Notes: a model not told the origin generated them from the letters alone. A stretch of DNA of 64,000 nucleotides from Macrolepiota albuminosa (GCA_027475525.1 JAMWFC010000005.1:1488001-1552000); one strand, 5' to 3'; shown: positions 31,123 to 42,967, numbered from the stretch's first letter. Program-made: numbers and translations.

Positions 31123-31910
31123 TATGACTTTGACATCACGTATATCAAAAGTGAGTTAAACAGAGTAGTGGACTGTTTGTCATGCTACTTTGAGAGTGAC
31201 TCAGGGGACAAGGAATATGCAGCACACAAGTACATGGATGCCGATGTGCACATTGACCCACAAGGAGATGACCTGCCCTATCAGTGCTATAGGGAGGTGA
31301 AGGACAATGTCATCAATGTGAGTGCAGGAACACCAGTATCAGCAATGACTGGTGGACCAGCAAGAAGATTGTGATCTTCAAGCACAGCTACTGCATGAGC
31401 ACAAACCACCAGTGGAGGATCATCAGACAATTAGGGATGCCATGGCAGAGGGGACACCCTTGCTGCTGCTCAACTATGAGGATGACATGTTTTGGCGCTG
31501 CATACAAGTGGAGTATGGTCATGATACCATGTTTGCTGCTGTGCTGGGACAGCTTAAAGACCACCCTTGATTCATTGTGTGGAATAACTGGGTATGGATG
31601 GATAACCTTCTTGAGGAACGGGTGCTGTGCATTCCCCACAAACAAACCTTGATGATGGACATTGTAAGCCAAGGCCATTCGGTGGTGGGCCACTTTGGCC
31701 CACAAAAGACACTGGAATACCTTCAGCGCCAGTACTGGTGGCCAAAGATGCATGATGACATGGGCAAGTACTGCTTGTTGTGTGAGCAGTGCATGTGGTC
31801 AAAGCCTTCAAACCGTAAACTGGCAGGAAAGCTGCACTCGCTTCCCCTGCCCACTAAACTCTGAGACTCAATTGGAATGGACTTCATTGGCTGGGGCTTT
31901 CTTGAAGTCT
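31123..31910 (+). pseudogene. Element 4 integrase, N-terminal part
   Basis: After a spacer (31160-31560), 31577-31910 reads ERVLCIPHKQTLMMDIV, HSVVGHFGPQKTLEYLQRQYWW and CLLCEQCMWSK, an HHCC zinc finger. PTKL-stop-DSIGMDFIGWGF follows, the first core Asp. The core ends where repeat B begins at 31911. The remaining core with second Asp and Glu is not found on the other side. Confidence 0.75.
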
Positions 31911-32627
31911 TAGAAAGTTTCCTCTAATCCACACTGGTGCTTGATGATAAGGTTGATGTATTGAGTGCTTTACAGAATAAGTATTCTGCAATGCAGAAGA
32001 AGGTTCTCAATAAACTCCAGCCTAAGTAGTTCACTCTCTGGGAACCACTGAGCCTTTGTCTACCAATAGACTTCCAATAAGAGGTGTTCAATAAACTCTA
32101 GCCTAAGTAGTTCACTCTCTGGGAACCATCAAGCCTTTGCCTATCAAATGCCTGTCTATTCTCTACTAAACTTGGGCTATTTATACTATTTTTCTGGTGC
32201 ACAGACCACTATCTACACCTGACTCTTTGTTGTAAACTCCCTAGCCTCCGAAACATATTTGATAGTTCAATTTCCCTTTTGGGAAGCCTGTTTTGGTGCC
32301 ACCAGTTCCACTATTCAACTTCTTGTTCCACCATTCCTCTGGATGTTTCTGATTGCCACTTCCCCATTTGCTTCTGCTCTATTTAGCACAATCATTCCCT
32401 GCATTCCATGCTTCTTTTGACATCCCTCCATGCTTCTTGAGTTGATAGCTTGAGCTGGTCCCTGCCTTTGTTCTGTACTGTCTGTGTATTTATTGAGGTG
32501 TTTTGGAGATATATTTTTGTTGAGACTGCTACCAGGAGGCTTACAATTTTCAGCCCACAATTAAATGTTTATTTTGACTTCTGGTGCATGGTGTGTCTCT
32601 GACTGCTGGTACAGCATTGTATCACTG
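31911..32627. repeat. Repeat family B, copy 1
   Basis: 717 bp from TAGAAAGTTTCC to GTATCACTG. A second, inverted copy is at 47631-48336. Ends are not TG...CA, so the class is undetermined. A diverged 81-bp internal repeat starts at 32008 and 32089 (CAATAAACTC...). It replaces most of the integrase core of Element 4. Confidence 0.75.
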
Positions 32628-32900
32628 TATGTGACAAATGAAGATGGGCTGTTTCCTAATTGAGCAGTGCCAGAACCATATAATTTTGGCGCTGCTGATG
32701 ACCAGGAATAGTTTGTTGATGACCTCATAGGTCACTGATGGAGCAAGAAAGAGGGTCTTGAATTTGAGGTTCAGTGGAGCCTTGGAGACACAATATGGGA
32801 ACCGTTGAAGGTGGTGTTTAAGCTGGAAGCTCTAGATAGATACCTAGAGCTGCAGGGTGTGGCACATCCTGCACAGCTGGCAAGGCACGTAACTCAAGTG
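32628..32900 (+). pseudogene. Element 4 pol C terminus with chromodomain remnant
   Basis: Mixed frames read FVDDLIGH near 32713, then LEFEVQWSLGDTIWEPLKVV and LEALDRYLELQGV (to about 32865). The pattern hydrophobic-x-V-x-W-x-LGDTTWEP is the chromodomain of basidiomycete chromoviruses. Start and end unclear. Confidence 0.65.
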
Positions 32901-34550
32901 GCAAAGTGAGTGGGTGGCATCACAGAACTAACATAATGGGCACACTGCTTAGCTAAGTGGCTGAGTGGTGGCCAGATGACACTGAGTTGCTGCCAGCACT
33001 TAGGTAAGTGATGGCGTGGGGGGGAGACAGGCTGGCCGGCTGACACTGAGTAGCCTCCATCACTTATGTATGTGATGGCATGGAGGAAGACATGTCATGG
33101 AAGTTTGGTGTCATTGTACAAGGCACCTGTTACAGCAATGAATGAGCAACAGCAACAGCAACAGCAATCTGTGGTGATGAGCCAGGGCCCCATGGGTCCT
33201 GATCAACAACAGCAACAGCAAGTAGAAGGGTACCTTGTCCAGGGTGCCCAACAAAATCTGAGTGGCTTCCCCACTCAGAGCATGGCTATGCCAGCCCCTG
33301 TGTTTATGGACTGGCCCACATCAACCAATGCAGGAGTATGGGCAAGGCCAGCCCCTGATATACATGCCCTTCCCTATGCCCCAGTATGTGGGGCAGCTGT
33401 TTTAGCCATGGGGCATGATGCCCCAGGCCCCAGCGCTGATGCAACCAGCTATGGCTCCAGCTGCAGCTCAAGGCACCAGAACAATCTAAGCAGTGCCCTC
33501 AGTGTTTCATCAGGTAGTACAGGGATCATTGATGGGGATGCCCATGTACTAGCCCATGGTCATGCCACCAGTGGTGCAGAAGCCACAACCAATGGAAGTG
33601 GATGAGGACCTCCATCTCATGAGGGTGCCAACCACACTCCAAGGGCCAGGGGGAGTGGCAAGGCAGGGCCAACCTCCATTGAGGGGGGACCAGCAGCATC
33701 AGATGTCTTCTTATTGCAGGGAGACGTCCTGAGCATCACCCCCACCAATTGCGGGCCTGTCCTGCACAGGAGGAAGTTGGAGGTCCGGACCTCCTCCCCA
33801 TCTAGCTCCCTGCGTATGGTTGCTGTCTCCCAGGTGGCAATGAGCATCTGCTGGGAGGGGCTGGCCAGAGCATATCTCAATCTGGCGGCTGGCAGATGCC
33901 TGCCCACCCTCATGCAACAGCAGAGGGGCAGGAGGAGTCAGCCCAGCACTATAAGCAGAAGAAGGGTGGCCAGGGAGATCTTGAGCAGGTGCTATTTGTG
34001 GAGAATGTGCCTGCAGAAGCGAGCGCAGCAACCATTTGTTTTGTGCCAGGGGCACCATTGGAGGTACTGCAGGCAGTATACACTGCAGGAACTGTGTTGA
34101 CTAATCCTCGTTCAGAGGATCAGTGTGAGAATAGAATGGGCAGGGAGATGAACAGCAAGGACGAGGCCTATGATGGGATGGCCTGTCAGAGGAGGATGAA
34201 ACTCCTCAGCAATGGCAAGTGTGCAGGGCACAAAACAAGAAGCAGCAGGCAAAGTGCAGGGTGAACAAGGAGTGGGCTGCCAAGCTTAGGACCAACTTGG
34301 CAGAGCAAGCCACCGGGAGGATTCCTGATGAATTAGGAGTAGTAATATTCTCTCCAATGGATGTGGAGAGGTCGAACACATTCTTTGGTGGTGGTCTGGA
34401 CTGCTACTCACCTGAGGCAAACAAGGTCTGGGTGGTAATCATGTGGTCCAGGCCTGAAATTATGAGCAGTCCCATAAAGAGCATTATAATGATGGGACCT
34501 ACCACCTGAACAAAATCATGTTCAGAGGGTTCCCTTGCAATCCATACAAA

Positions 34551-34832
34551 TGTTAAAGACAGGCAAAGCACAGGGGACAGAAACTGTCACTAAAGCTGAA
34601 GTCCAAAGTCAGAAAGAGTGAGGACTTCAGATGATCTATCTACAGTTTATATACTACTGGAAAACTATATACATGTGAATAAAGAATAATCACATGTGGA
34701 TACATGTGATAAAATATAATCACATGGAGGATACATGTGATAAAGTATAATCACATGTGGATACATGTGATAGAATGAACTTGGGATAGAATGATGATTA
34801 TAATGGAATGCATGCAACAGGCAATTTCAACA
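34551..34832 (-). repeat. Solo LTR, family C, third copy
   Basis: 282 bp from TGTTAAAG to TTTCAACA with target duplication ACAAA (34546-34550 and 34833-34837). Lacks the internal duplication of the copy at 16437. Confidence 0.93.
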
Positions 34833-35852
34833 ACAAACTGTGCCAACTGTACCAGTCTGTACATAATGGTCATCAGTCATGATACATGTGCATTGACGCA
34901 TATTACCTGCTTCAAGAGTTTAAGCAGATAAGTACTAACTGCACTCCAGAGCTGCAGGACCATACCATGCAGATGGTGCTGATGGACCCACAATACAAGG
35001 TAATTACACCTCTACTCAGCCTCTCAGCAAATGAAATGCTGCTGATGGTGCTGCCTGTTCTATTGGATATGATCCGGTAGAAGGAATGGCAGGGCCACAA
35101 GAGGTTTATGATCCCTGGATTCACATCTGAGGATCTGGTCCACACTTTGGACCTTGAAAAGATCACCCAGCATTTGCTGTACTTTTGTCAGCTGGAAATA
35201 CCAAATGCTGCACTGGGCATAGCATTTGACTTTGCAGACCAAGTGCACTGGTGCACGGTGCTGGAGTATGTGTTAGTGCAAGTCCTCGCACCCCAAAGCA
35301 GAAGCCAAACTGTGTTCTCATGATACTTGGCCTTTGTATTTGCATGCCCCCACCTCTATTATGAGGCAATCAAGGCATACAATTGAGCAAACCCACAGGC
35401 CCCATTTATGAGCCTCATGTGGACAGAACCCACACTGAGTATATCCCACTTTGCAGACTCAGGCCTCAAACCTGAGAAACAACGATGTGCTCAGGGTCCT
35501 CCTACATAACAGGAGCCCACAGGAGTGGGTAGACCATGCTTATACTTTTGGCATGATCTATCTAGAAAACCACTTTAATGATCCAAACATGTCGTTGGAG
35601 CAGTACTGGGTCATTGACAATGCTCACCATTGTTGATTGGAAACCTATGGCACACTGCTGGCCATCCCACAGTGGAATGGATGAAGGGTATGTGATTGCA
35701 GCTTTGTGAGCACAGGAACACAAGCAAGGCCACAACTATCAGAATAAGGGCTTGTACTACTATATGGGAATGGACCTCAGCTGTCGTAACTTGTGGCAGT
35801 GGAGTCAGCAACATGGCCCCCTGCCCCCTGAACCTGAGCCTTGCCAGGGGAG

Positions 35853-36416
35853 TGTAAGGGTGACCTCTAGAGGCTGTGGCTCAGTCACATAGCTGGCAGA
35901 GGGAGATTCAAAGTGTATTAGAGTATGTACTGACAATATCATAATAACTACTCACCTGGCAGAGGGAGATCCAAAGAGAACAAGTCTAGGGATTCCCTAT
36001 GCCAGGTTGGACGCTTCTGGGGCCTCTAAAACCTGGCAGAGGGAGATCCAAAGAGAACAAGTCTAGGGATTCCCTATGCCAGGTTGGACGCTTCTGGGGC
36101 CTCTAAATTGTGGAAAACAACTGTACAGTACAACAAACCTTAAAAACTCAAAAATTGCCTACACAAACAATTGCACAAATAAGGGGCAAACTGTGGCTTA
36201 TATAAGCAGTCTGGAAGTGGTGCTGAGGGGCCCACACTTGTCTGAATGATAGCTAAAAAACCAGAGCACCTCAAAGGTTGAAAATAGTACTAACAGATAG
36301 TATTGAGAGAATAGAAACAGCAAAATGAGAGAATAATAGAAGAAATAAGGAAATGAATGAAAGGAGAGTGAAGGAATAAGAAGTGAAAGAAGGAAGAAAT
36401 GAGGAGTCTCCTGACA
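35853..36416 (-). repeat. Solo LTR, family A, in the extra ORF of Element 4
   Basis: TGTAAGGGTGACC to CTCCTGACA. Flanks GGGAG and CGGAG (4 of 5). 564 bp because it contains a 77-bp tandem duplication. Confidence 0.85.
35954..36107. repeat. 77-bp tandem duplication in a family A LTR
   Basis: 35954-36030 repeated exactly at 36031-36107; flanking bases differ. No other family A copy shows it. Confidence 0.93.
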
Positions 36417-36553
36417 CGGAGGTAACCACCTCCCAGCCAGTCAACCCAGCAGAGGAGCTGATGGATGTGGATGAGGCCAGCAACTCCACTGCATTGTCAG
36501 CGGCTAATGCTGACAACCTGGTGCCAGCTAATGCCAGCACTGGTGGGGACTAG

Positions 36554-36815
36554 CAGTTGAGAGTGTCTACACCTTGGAATCCTCTATCCATGTAGTAGTT
36601 CGTGCCTTGGTGTGCAATGGCAGAGTTGTCTGTCATCTATTTCTATTGTTTAGATGTGTATTTTGTGTCATAATTCTTATCACATCATTTACTGTTTACC
36701 TTTGATACTGGTTTGTGTGACAATTACTTGTTAATAAATTGTCATACTTATATATATATATATATATATATATCTATTTATTGCTCTGAAGACCATTACA
36801 TGGTCTGAAAGGGGG
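36554..36815. repeat. 3' untranslated stretch with (TA)n microsatellite
   Basis: No gene. 36748-36774 is an uninterrupted TA run. Purine run CTGAAAGGGGGG at about 36804-36815 stands just before the presumed 3' LTR. Confidence 0.7.
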
Positions 36816-37101
36816 GTGTAATGCCCCAATATTTACAGTAGTTTTCCATTTGTACATATTGTAGTAGCTGAAGCTTACATAAGCTTCAGCTCTTATTTTT
36901 ATACCAAGTAGTACTGGACAATCCAACAGGAATTCTGGTTCTATCGTGTGAATTGAGCTAATTCAACTTGTAAATCCTTACACTTCTCCACTACTGTCCT
37001 TACATAACACAGTCTCTTCTTGGTCACCCCCCTGCACCCTACTCTTCAGCTCTATCCTGTTGTAGGCATACTGTATATTATCCTCACAATGCCTGGAGGG
37101 T
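36816..37101 (+). repeat. Probable truncated 3' LTR of Element 4
   Basis: Begins TGTAATGCCCC directly after a polypurine run. The hairpin-like TGAAGCTTACATAAGCTTCA lies near 36870. Cut off by the left end of YR2, so the terminal TTACA is missing. No second copy seen to confirm it. Confidence 0.5.
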
Positions 37102-37480
37102 GTGTGTAACAGTGCATTGTCATGGAGTGCCACACGGCCCAACCTTTAGCCTATCCAGTTCTCATTCTTTTACTGACTTACTATAATCATATTATGTACA
37201 GTCTTTATGACCTATATAAAGGATGCCTGCTGTACTCAATAGGTAGCTCTTTTAATCTTAAAACTTGAAACTGTTCTATCTCAAAAGATTCTAACTCCCA
37301 AGTGCGAAGTTACCATGAACATCACACAAACATCACACGGTGCAGTCATGAGAAATTTCTTCTCTCTGCACCCACATACACCGCAGTCTCTTTCACACTC
37401 TAGCGCAAGTTCAGCCTGTGGTGGAATAGTTTTTTTGTCATCATTTTAAATAGTCTGAACTGTTCTATCTATTAAAAATC

Positions 37481-38560
37481 ATGACCACACTCACAATCGA
37501 TCCAAACATGGAGATTGCTCCAGATTTTAGTATGGATGAGCATTGGTTCATAAGAAATGCAGTCAGACACACAAGAGACAAAATGTCAAATGAACAAGCA
37601 ATTAACACTCTAATTAATCTATAGAATGCTGAGCAAGAGTGTAAAAAAGCTGTATAGGAAGCAGAGCAAGAGGAAAAGGAGGCAGCGGAACAGACCTGAG
37701 GACACTGGTCAAGCAGTAGATGAGGATACCCTCTAATCTAGGGAGCACTCTCCTGAGCAAGATGAGAATGCCCCCAAATTGGTTGCAGAGATGCTGGTTC
37801 TGGAAGTCATTGAGTATCCACCAGCATGCTTTGCTATCAAGAAGCTGAGGGAGCACAAATACATTGAGCTCAGCTATTTCATGTCTGAAGGGCATGCAGA
37901 AGCAGCAAAAACAAATCTGTTTTGTTGCACAAAATCTTCATACTGACTAAGGAAGACAATGTTTTATCTCTGAAGCCGGTAACAAATTTTAAGGGTTCAA
38001 AGAATAGAGCATTACAGGATGAAGACCTGCCATGGAATCAAGTTGGATATAGCATCCACTAACTTCTTAGAGAATATACATAGTTCAAGAGAAGTGGCCC
38101 AACAACATGATTGATGCCATGTACACCTTCTTCTTTTGTTTGACAAACTATAAACCCCGAAATGAGGGCAGTGATAGGCTGAAAGTGCTCATACTATATC
38201 AAGCCCCAAGTCAGGAGAGAGTGGCACTGCCAAATCAAGAATCCATCTCGAGCAGACATCTTTGATATTGGGATAATAGATAACAGAGTGCTCAGAACTC
38301 TCAAAAACCAGGTGTACAATGCTAAGCAAAATGCTGCTATGGCTGGTAATAAGCTGTTTGAAAAGAAGGGTTGATCTGTCAGAGCTGACAAAGTTTGTTT
38401 TCATTTTTCTCCTCAACTATAAATGTTTTCACTGTGCACTATATTGCCTTTACTTGCATACATTGCTCATGCTCTATGCCACAACTGCTTTATTTAGAGG
38501 CACACTGCTATAACTCTTTGCATGTGACAATTTATTTTGTTGGCTTTGCACTAACTGGCA
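37481..38560 (+). pseudogene. YR2 ORF1 remnant
   Basis: ATG at about 37481 gives MTTLTIDPNMEIAPDF and WFIRNAVRHTRDKMSNEQA before a stop at 37621. Later fragments include MLVLEVIEYPPACFAIKKLRE (37791) and LTEYSIxx-like text, all interrupted. I infer a Gag-like ORF from its position only. Confidence 0.35.
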
Positions 38561-38599
38561 GAAGCCAAGAGGATGTGGAGTTCTCTCTTACGACCACAA

Positions 38600-40130
38600 A
38601 CATGAATGCTCAGGCTGCGGCAAAAAGGATCATGGAGCTCAAAGATGTGATCTTGCACAAAAACTTTAAATTTGCTACCCCATACAAGCTCAAAGCCTGG
38701 GAGAGAGAAGAAAAGCCAACCTCCTTGCCATGTTTCCTACACTTGCTTAGGACATCAAAAGCAGCTTTGACGCAGGGATACCAGAGATTTCCCAATGCTT
38801 TACACCAGACAACAAATCATCCACCTATCAACTGGCTGACAAATTTGATAAGATTGTTGAGGCAGAGCTTGCCAAAGGGCAGTACCTGAGTGGGCCCTTT
38901 TACAAAAGAACAAGTGGAGGAGGTCTTGAGGCCCTTCCAGACTTTGCCCCTTAGCATCATTCCAAAGCCTAATAAGCCTGGAAAATTCAGACTTATTCAA
39001 AACTTGTCATATTCATACTCATCTAGTGCCTCCAACATTTCTCAATTGATCAAGAGTTTGATTGACTCTGCAGCATTCCCCTGTACTTAGGGAACATTCA
39101 AGTGTGTTCTTGCTCATTGCAAGACTCTCTCCAGGATTTCAAGCCACAATATAAAACATCAAGGAAGCATACTGTACTATCCTGATCAAATCTGAGCAAT
39201 GGCCTGGTCTGGTGGTTAGACTCAGGCAGCATGACTTGTTTGCCATTGACAGAATGGATTGCTTTGGCTTGGAATCTGGATGTGGTTGCTATGAGATCAT
39301 TGGAGATGCAGGTGCCTAAATCATTAGGGCACATGGCATGGGGCCAGTCTCCAAGTGGGTTGATGATCATATATTCTTTTGCATCAGACAAGAATTCATC
39401 TGAGATTTAGTGTGGCCAGAGAAAGGTGGGCAAAAGAAATCAGAGAAGATGGAGGCAGAAAGCACATTGGCAGCAGGAAAGGCATGGATGAGCAAATACG
39501 AAGAATATGACAAAGACATGGCTACACTTATTGTAGACCTGTCTAGTAGTTCACCAAGGTTAGAAGAAGACAGTAAATACACCTACACAATGCAAGATAT
39601 TGATGAGCTGTTTAAGGAACTGGGCATTCCTTGGAAAGCTGCAAAAGACATACCTTCTCAGACCCAGGTGGCAGAGGCCAGGTAGGGACATCAAATAGGC
39701 AGAAGCAGCAGGATTCCTCCTTTTGGTGTCCATCGTGGCCAAACATAGAAATGGAAAGAGGCATGTCAAAGTCTTTGGCAATAACAGAGGCATTGTGGAA
39801 GGGTGGTGGACAGGCAGGAGTTAAAACAAAGACATTAATAAATTGTTCAAGCTCATTCAGGAAACAACTCAGAATCAAAGTATGCACTAAATATATATAA
39901 AGTGAGTTTAACCCAGCCAACAGCCCCTCCCAAAAGCCTCCTCCTGCCAGCTGTCCCCATCCCAAGCATCCTTAGATCTTGGGTCTTCAACCTGGATGAA
40001 AAGATTCCTTAGCCAAGAAGTCATTACCCACCCAATCAGCCTCAAGCACATGCCCAAAGACAGGCAAAGCATATACAAACAATGCAGAAGCAGAAGAAGA
40101 CTTGAAAAGAGTCTTTGCCATGATAAATGC
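38600..40130 (+). pseudogene. YR2 reverse transcriptase and RNase H
   Basis: Recognisable pieces in the fungal tyrosine-recombinase RT order: NFKFATPYKLKAWE (38680), GPFTKEQVEEVLRPFQ then LSIIPKPNKPGKFRLIQNLS (38890-39010), a stop at 39088-39090, EQWPGLVV (39190), SKWVDDHIFF (39350, catalytic VDD), a helical part (39430-39670), and the RNase H end GNNRGIVEGWW (39770). Repeated stops and frameshifts. Confidence 0.7.
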
Positions 40131-40170
40131 TGCATAGGCAAAATCAACAAAAGCCACTTATAGCACTGGC

Positions 40171-42130
40171 TTGCTGCTTTTTCACATTTTTTGCAATTTC
40201 AGAGAAGTGCCTGAAGAAGCAAGAGCCCCAGCATCCCACAGCCTACTGGAAGCCTTTGTTGCAGCATTGGCTGGAGCCTACTCAAAATTCTCAATTGAAA
40301 ACTTTCTAGCTGGCATAAGAGCATGGCATCTGCTACATGGGGTAAAGTGGGAGATAGATGAAGGGCAAATGCAGGCACTATTGAGAGCAGCTAAGAGACT
40401 AGCTCCAATTTTATCCAAAAGAAAAAGAGGCTCCCATGCACCCCAGACTTCCTGAAAGCTATATGCTGATGATGCCAACTGTGGTTGGGTAGGCTGGACA
40501 TATACGCAATATAATGCTGTCTCCAGCACCTGGCATGCGTAATTGTGAGGAGTCCTGACAGAGTCCCAGTGTGCTCGAGCAAATGTGATAAAACAATGCA
40601 CTAGATAATAGCACCTTGAGTGCTACCTAACAAACTGTAAGCACCATAGCTCAAGCAAAGATATAGAGATGAAAACAAATAGCACAATATAATGTGCTTG
40701 TAGGTGGCACTACAAACAACAAAGATGAGATAGACAAGGCTAGTGCCCAACTTAGTGACAAAGTTAGGTCAAGCTAGTGCAATTTGAACACTAAGTGTAA
40801 CTAGGTGCACAAAAGGTTACGATTTTCTTTTTATATACATGGGCAGTAGCTATCTTTTCTACTATATGCTACTGTGTTTCTAAGACAAGTCTATTTGCAG
40901 CACTACCAATTAGTGCTTTTCCTTGGGGTCCCAGCTAATGGCGACCTGTCAATGGCAACTTGCAGCACATGGATGATGGTGACCAATGGTGACTCTAAAT
41001 TGACTTAGAATTATATGAGTCTGCTCACTCTTAATATAATTCCAATTGGCCAGGCTACTCTTAGATATGGTTAGAAAATCCTTGACAGATGCCGTGAGCA
41101 CTAATGTCAGCACTACATATTGTATCAATTCCTGATAGATCTAGATGTCAGGTTTGAATATATCCTGTGCCATTGTCATTGATTCTTTTAGACTTCTGAT
41201 TGAAGTGCCTCATCAAATGGCAGCACCTAATGCTAACCCTTTCTGGAAGTGATTGGGGTTTGGTCAGAGTTACCTCCCCACCATTGTGCTAGTGCTATGG
41301 GTTCTAAGCCTACTAAATCCTTGAAGTCAACAGATAGCATGTGCTGAATGGACTGGAAAGTGTTGGATGGGCTGATAAGTAAGCTTGCAGCAGAGCGCCA
41401 AAGTCAAAGATATCCTGAATCCTAGAAGATCACTTGAGTCTTCAGTCTGTCAAATGTCAGTAAGCCCATAATGCCCCTTGATGTGCTCAGCCTGAGTCGA
41501 AGCCTATCAATGCACAGAATTAAATTTAGACTCTCCCAGTGCTGACCTCTGTGCAGCAGTATTTAGTTGCACAATAACTTGCTTTTACAGTGCAGCCAGA
41601 CTTAGGAAATTTACAGTTCAAACACTCTTCTCTTTCAGCCCTCTCATTCATGTCAAGCCAAGTGACATATCATCATCTAAGGATTGTGCAGGATTACCAA
41701 TTACATTATTTTTTCTTCTCAGAACAAAGTCAGTTATATATGGAGAATCAGTATCCTGGACAGCTCAAAACAATGAGACGGAACCAAAAGCAGCTTTAGA
41801 GAACCATCTGAAAATAAACAATCCTTCAACAGATGGCTCATTGTTTGCATACTGAAACAAGAAGGGAAAGTCTATCCCTCTAACAAAGAAGAAATTTCTG
41901 GAGGTACTGACCAAGGCCACTAAAGCTTGTGTTCTTGAGCCTCTTCAAGGTCACAGTATACATATAGGGGCCATGCTGGAGTACTTGATGCAAGGGGTCC
42001 CATTCAAAGCCATGAAGGCCATAGGCTGCTGGTCAAGCAACACCTTTTACAGCTATTTGTCTAAGTATGAACAAATTTTAGCGCCTTATTTACAAACTAT
42101 ACCATCATTGCATGAGTCTTTCTTGAGACT
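40171..42130 (+). pseudogene. YR2 tyrosine recombinase, split and mutated
   Basis: Core-binding part 40171-40455: LLEAFVAALAGAYSKFSIEN and FLAGIRAWHLLHGVKWEID. A solo LTR (40467-41509) interrupts. The catalytic part resumes: TAQNNETEPKAALENHLKIN (41760-41820), SLFAY, then LEPLQGHSIHIGAMLEYLMQ (41940) and GCWSSNTFYSYLSKYEQILA (42025), with the Tyr. The HxxR motif reads HSIH, so the second catalytic Arg is lost (CGT to CAT). Inactive. Confidence 0.72.
40467..41509 (-). repeat. Solo LTR, family D, in YR2 recombinase
   Basis: 1043 bp, TGATGATGCC...AGCCTATCA, with a 4-bp target duplication ATGC (40463-40466 and 41510-41513). Related to the Element 2 LTR in inverted orientation (TGAGGAGTCC...GAGTCCCAG block). 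Other copies at 48909 and 54350. Confidence 0.9.
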
Positions 42131-42150
42131 GACACTGAAGTTCAGGAGAT

Positions 42151-42590
42151 AGCCAGCAATATTTTTGGTGAGTTTATCCACCCATCATTGCAAAACAGGA
42201 GCCATGCTATGATTGCATGGAGATTGCAATATATTTCTATATGATGTGTTGTGAACTCCTAGCGTCAGAAGAGGAATTGTGGCTGACTATCTGGCTGTTT
42301 AGAACCACTGTCCTTTTGTATGGTGCAAGGGTCCAGAGCACCTGCAATGGGCCTCACTCAATGTTCATTATCAAGCTCATATTTGCTGTAACAATAATGT
42401 AATGAATCAATGTATACAAAGTGTTTACATCACGTTACCCTTGCACACAAGCATCAAAGTCAAAGAAAATGATTTCAACTCTGATTTGGTGGCGTGGTTA
42501 TGTAAGATAAGACGTGCACATGTGGTTACTAAGTGGACCCTGGATGTGTATAAGTCACAAGTCAATATTATTGTCATTTTTCTTCAATCT
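42151..42590. other. Unassigned spacer
   Basis: AT-rich, only short chance ORFs (for example 42217-42402). Probably the tail of YR2. Confidence 0.3.
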
Positions 42591-42967
42591 TCTAGATGCT
42601 CTGGTTCTTTAGCTATTACTCAGACAAGTGTGGACCCTTCAGCACTGTATACAGACTGCTTACATAAGCTGGAGTTTGCCTTTCTGACCTCTAAATTCTA
42701 GAGTTTTCCTGCCTTGTTTGTGCACTTATTTGTTTAGACAATTTTTAAGTTTTTAAAGTTTTGTTGTACTGTACAGTTGTTTTTCACACTTCAGAGGCCC
42801 CAAAAATGTCCAACCTGGCATAAGGAATCTCTAGACTTGTTCTCTTTGGATCTCTCTTTGTCAGATGAGTAGTTATTATGATATTGTCAGTATATACTCT
42901 AATACACTCTGGATCTCCCTCTGCTAGCTGTATGACTAAGCCATAGCCTCCAGAGGTTGCCTTTACA
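42591..42967 (+). repeat. Truncated solo LTR, family A
   Basis: Reads TGCTCTGGTTC to CTTTACA on the plus strand, matching the last three quarters of the copies at 46688 and 55226. The TGTCAGGGG end is missing. Confidence 0.8.

Larger units (their letters stand above)
33138..36553 (+). pseudogene. Extra sense ORF of Element 4, unrecognised Gln/Pro/Met-rich protein
   Basis: ATG 33138 gives MNEQQQQQQQ, then a second Gln run near 33207. After a frame change a Pro/Met/Gln-rich part (MPQAPALMQPAMAP near 33420, QPMEVDEDLHLM near 33585) follows. A conserved-looking block lies at 34260-34510 (EWAAKLRTNLAEQA, IPDELGVVIFSPMDVERS) and 34886-35323 (YYLLQEFKQISTNCTPELQD, TSEDLVHTLDLEKITQHLLY). A tail after the family A LTR (VNPAEELMDVDEASNST) ends with TAG near 36551. 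Two LTRs interrupt it (34551-34832, 35853-36416). It lies between pol and the polypurine tract, in the sense direction. I do not recognise the family. Confidence 0.5.
26594..37100 (+). mobile_element. Element 4: decayed Ty3/gypsy chromovirus with extra sense ORF
   Basis: Plus-strand order: long gag (26661 to about 29110), protease (29261-29734), RT/RNase H (about 29762-31122), integrase zinc finger (31577-31910), chromodomain remnant (about 32700-32880), an unrecognised ORF (33138-36553), then AGGGGGG before TGTAATGCCCC at about 36816, a polypurine tract plus 3' LTR start. A 5' LTR may end near 26593 (TTACA, matching TGTAA). Later arrivals in it: family A LTRs (27795, 35853), repeat B (31911), family C LTR (34551). 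Many stops. Outer borders are uncertain. Confidence 0.7.
37102..42150 (+). mobile_element. YR2: second, older tyrosine-recombinase retroelement
   Basis: Left motif GTGTAACAGTGCATTGTCAT (37102-37131 region) then a TATA-bearing block, a degraded ORF1, RT with WVDDH-type centre, RNase H, and a tyrosine recombinase split by a solo LTR at 40467. All frames are full of stops. Right border not found; the last recombinase codons end near 42120. Confidence 0.7.

Noticed and set aside
33140..33230. CAA/CAG repeats as a microsatellite only
   Set aside because: They fall in frame within a longer coding remnant and read as glutamine runs, so they are treated as part of that ORF.
27795..36416. Family A LTRs at 27795 and 35853 as the LTRs of Element 4
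   Set aside because: The LTR sense, set by Element 3, is opposite to Element 4 gag-pol. Each copy lies within coding sequence and has its own approximate 5-bp flanks, so they are separate solo LTRs.
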